Shown one piece after another: positions 62,236 through 64,000 of a stretch of 64,000 nt of DNA. Numbering within the stretch: the stretch's first letter is position 1; the number at the start of each line of letters is the position of its first letter. The notes under the pieces were generated by a model. That model was not told the origin of the DNA. It searched no databases and saw nothing but the letters and a program-made list of their open reading frames with translations. The translations under genes were made by a program, and so were the position numbers. Source of the DNA: Streptomyces sp. WAC05374 (lineage in GTDB: Bacteria; Actinomycetota; Actinomycetes; Streptomycetales; Streptomycetaceae). The stretch lies in assembly GCF_004353505.1 (NCBI RefSeq), contig NZ_SMNQ01000023.1, forward strand, positions 1 to 64,000. The letters run 5' to 3'.

Positions 62236-64000
62236 CCGCAGCCGTCACCGCCCCCGCCCAGCCGCGCCTGCCGGCCGTCGCCCGCAGGTACTGGCCGCTG
62301 GCCGCCGCCCTGGCCCTCGTGCCGCTCGGGCTCCTCCTGGCCGGCGGCGGAAGCTGGCCCGCCGCGCTCGAAGCCGACCTGTCCGGGCCGCTCGGCTCCG
62401 CCAGCGACTGGATCGTCGACAACCGCGACAGCCACCCGCTGTTCCTCTACTTCTTCGGGCACGTCAGCAACGCCGTCGTCCTGTCCGTGCGCGGCGTCTA
62501 CCTGGTGCTCCTCGCCGCCGGATGGGCCGGAGTCACCGCCGCCGCCGGGCTGATCGCCTGGCGGGTGGCGGGCGTGCGCCTCGCGCTCACCGCCGTCGCC
62601 TCGTTCGCCGTGTGCGGGCTGCTCGGCATGTGGGTGCCCACCATGCAGACCCTCGCCCTGATGGTCGTCGCGGTGGCCGCGTCCGTCGCGCTGGGCGCCC
62701 TGCTCGGCCTCGCCGCCGGGCTGTCGGACCGCACGTACCGGGCGCTGCGGCCCGTCCTCGACACCATGCAGGTGCTGCCCGCGTTCGCCTACCTGCTCCC
62801 CGTCGTCCTGGTCTTCGGCATCGGCGTCCCCGCCGCCGTCCTCGCGACCGTCGTCTACGCCGCCCCGCCCATGGCACGCCTCACCGCGCTCGGCCTGCGC
62901 GGCGCCGACCCGGGCGTCCTGGAGGCCTCCGCCTCCCTGGGCGCGACGGGCACGCAGCGGCTGCTGACCGCCCGGCTGCCGCTCGCGCGCAAGGAACTCC
63001 TCCTCGGCGTCAACCAGTCGATCATGATGGCCCTGTCGATGGCGGTCATCGCGTCCGTCATCGGCGCCGGCGGCCTCGGCGACCGGGTCTACCAGGCGCT
63101 CGCCTCCGTCGACGTGGGCGCCGCCCTCGCCGCCGGCATCCCCATCGTGCTGCTCGCCGTGGTGCTGGACCGCACGGCCACCGGCGCGCGCGCCGTGCGC
63201 GGCCGGGACTGGGCGGCCTGCGCGGTCGCCGTGGTGGCCGCCGCCGTGACCGGCCGGCTCATCGGCGGGGACACCTGGCCCGCGGCCTGGCACGTCGGCA
63301 TCGCCGACCCGGTCAACCGGGCCGTCGACTGGATGACCGCCCACCTCTACTCGGGCGTCCCCGTCATCGGCGGCACCGCCGACTGGGCGGCCCACTTCAC
63401 CGGCTGGGTCCTCGACCCCGTACGGGACGGGCTCCAGGCGCTGCCCTGGTGGTCGCTGCTGCTGGTCGTCGGTGTGCTGGCGCTGCTCGTCGGCACCTGG
63501 CGCACCGCGCTGACCGCCGTCGCCGCCATGGCCGCCATCGGCGTGCTGGGCGTGTGGGACGCGTCCCTCGACACGCTCTCGCAGGTCCTGGCCGCCGTCG
63601 CGGTCACACTCGTGCTGGGGTTCGCCATCGCCGTGGCGGCGGCCCGCAGCGCCCGGGTGGAGCGCTGCCTGCGCCCGGTCCTGGACGTCTTCCAGACCAT
63701 GCCGCAGTTCGTGTACCTGATCCCCGTGGTCGCCCTTTTCGGCGTGGGCCGCGCCCCGGCGGTCGCCGCCGCCGTGGTGTACGCCCTGCCCGCCGTCGTC
63801 CGCATCACCACCCAGGGCCTCAGGAACGTCGACCCGGTCGCGATGGAGTCCGCCCGCTCGCTGGGCGCCACGGGTCGGCAGCAACTGCTCCAGGTCCAGC
63901 TCCCGCTGGCCCGGCCCGCCCTGCTGCTGGCCGTCAACCAGGCGGTCGTCCTCGTCCTCGCCGTCGTCATCATCGGCGGCCTGGTCGGCGGTGGCGCCCT
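62232..64000 (+). CDS. Glycine betaine ABC transporter permease, tandem-fused, partial at window end
   Basis: An open frame from ATG 62232 to the window end (589 codons) with no stop. It contains two binding-protein-dependent permease domains in tandem, each with the EAA-type loop: EASASLGATGTQRLL (about residues 236-250) and ESARSLGATGRQQLL (about 538-552). ProW and OpuAB normally have one such domain, so this is a fused two-domain permease with about twelve or more helices. A substrate-binding protein is expected just downstream, outside the window. Confidence 0.9.
   Translation, partial: MTAAVTAPAQPRLPAVARRYWPLAAALALVPLGLLLAGGGSWPAALEADLSGPLGSASDWIVDNRDSHPLFLYFFGHVSNAVVLSVRGVYLVLLAAGWAGVTAAAGLIAWRVAGVRLALTAVASFAVCGLLGMWVPTMQTLALMVVAVAASVALGALLGLAAGLSDRTYRALRPVLDTMQVLPAFAYLLPVVLVFGIGVPAAVLATVVYAAPPMARLTALGLRGADPGVLEASASLGATGTQRLLTARLPLARKELLLGVNQSIMMALSMAVIASVIGAGGLGDRVYQALASVDVGAALAAGIPIVLLAVVLDRTATGARAVRGRDWAACAVAVVAAAVTGRLIGGDTWPAAWHVGIADPVNRAVDWMTAHLYSGVPVIGGTADWAAHFTGWVLDPVRDGLQALPWWSLLLVVGVLALLVGTWRTALTAVAAMAAIGVLGVWDASLDTLSQVLAAVAVTLVLGFAIAVAAARSARVERCLRPVLDVFQTMPQFVYLIPVVALFGVGRAPAVAAAVVYALPAVVRITTQGLRNVDPVAMESARSLGATGRQQLLQVQLPLARPALLLAVNQAVVLVLAVVIIGGLVGGGA

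Overview
The window is chromosomal DNA of very high GC content from a Streptomyces-type actinomycete. Start codons are ATG, GTG and at least one TTG. Many genes overlap their neighbour by 4 nt. Family content is typical of Streptomyces: LAXTG sortase substrates, PspC-domain proteins, DUF3017, DUF6350, NlpC/P60 and M23 wall hydrolases. The order guaA - pcrA - sucCD - purNH - folD - mdh - betaine genes agrees with what I remember of the conserved Streptomyces core; I could not check this here. I see no rRNA, tRNA, CRISPR array, insertion sequence, integrase or attachment site.

Layout. 1-8 kb: the tail of a membrane protein that is probably a Ser/Thr kinase, an aldehyde dehydrogenase and GMC oxidoreductase pair, and two divergent LAXTG surface proteins. 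8-14 kb: chorismate mutase behind a probable leader-peptide attenuator, guaA, a cupin, a class II aldolase and membrane proteins including DoxX. 14-20 kb: a PspC membrane protein divergent from a PspC-histidine kinase/response regulator pair, an esterase with tandem repeats and a first NlpC/P60 peptidase. 20-29 kb: a glycosyltransferase, a second NlpC/P60 peptidase behind a c-di-AMP (ydaO-type) riboswitch, helicase pcrA, an M23 peptidase and a lipase. 29-38 kb: a stand-alone B12-binding mutase subunit, then a divergent five-gene cluster (DUF5691 and SWIM zinc finger on the minus strand; MoxR AAA+, DUF5682 and VWA on the plus strand) with a small lipoprotein gene in the middle. 38-47 kb: two secreted repeat proteins, sucCD, a membrane-anchored XRE/sigma-like regulator and DUF6350. 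47-56 kb: purN-purH, folD-DUF3017, NADP-isocitrate dehydrogenase, a second membrane-anchored XRE protein and mdh. 56-64 kb: an acyltransferase, a small XRE/membrane-protein pair with its own palindromic operator, and a choline-to-glycine-betaine operon with an ABC transporter whose permease runs off the window.

How it fits together. Housekeeping metabolism dominates: purine synthesis (guaA, purN, purH, with folD supplying one-carbon units), the TCA cycle (sucCD, idh, mdh) and osmoprotection. The part that most deserves attention is the MoxR/VWA/SWIM cluster. Both of its divergent promoters, and the promoter of pcrA 10 kb away, match the actinobacterial RecA-independent DNA-damage promoter (TTGTCRGTG-N8-TANNNT, PafBC-dependent). 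This predicts that an uncharacterised chaperone-like system is induced by DNA damage together with a repair helicase.
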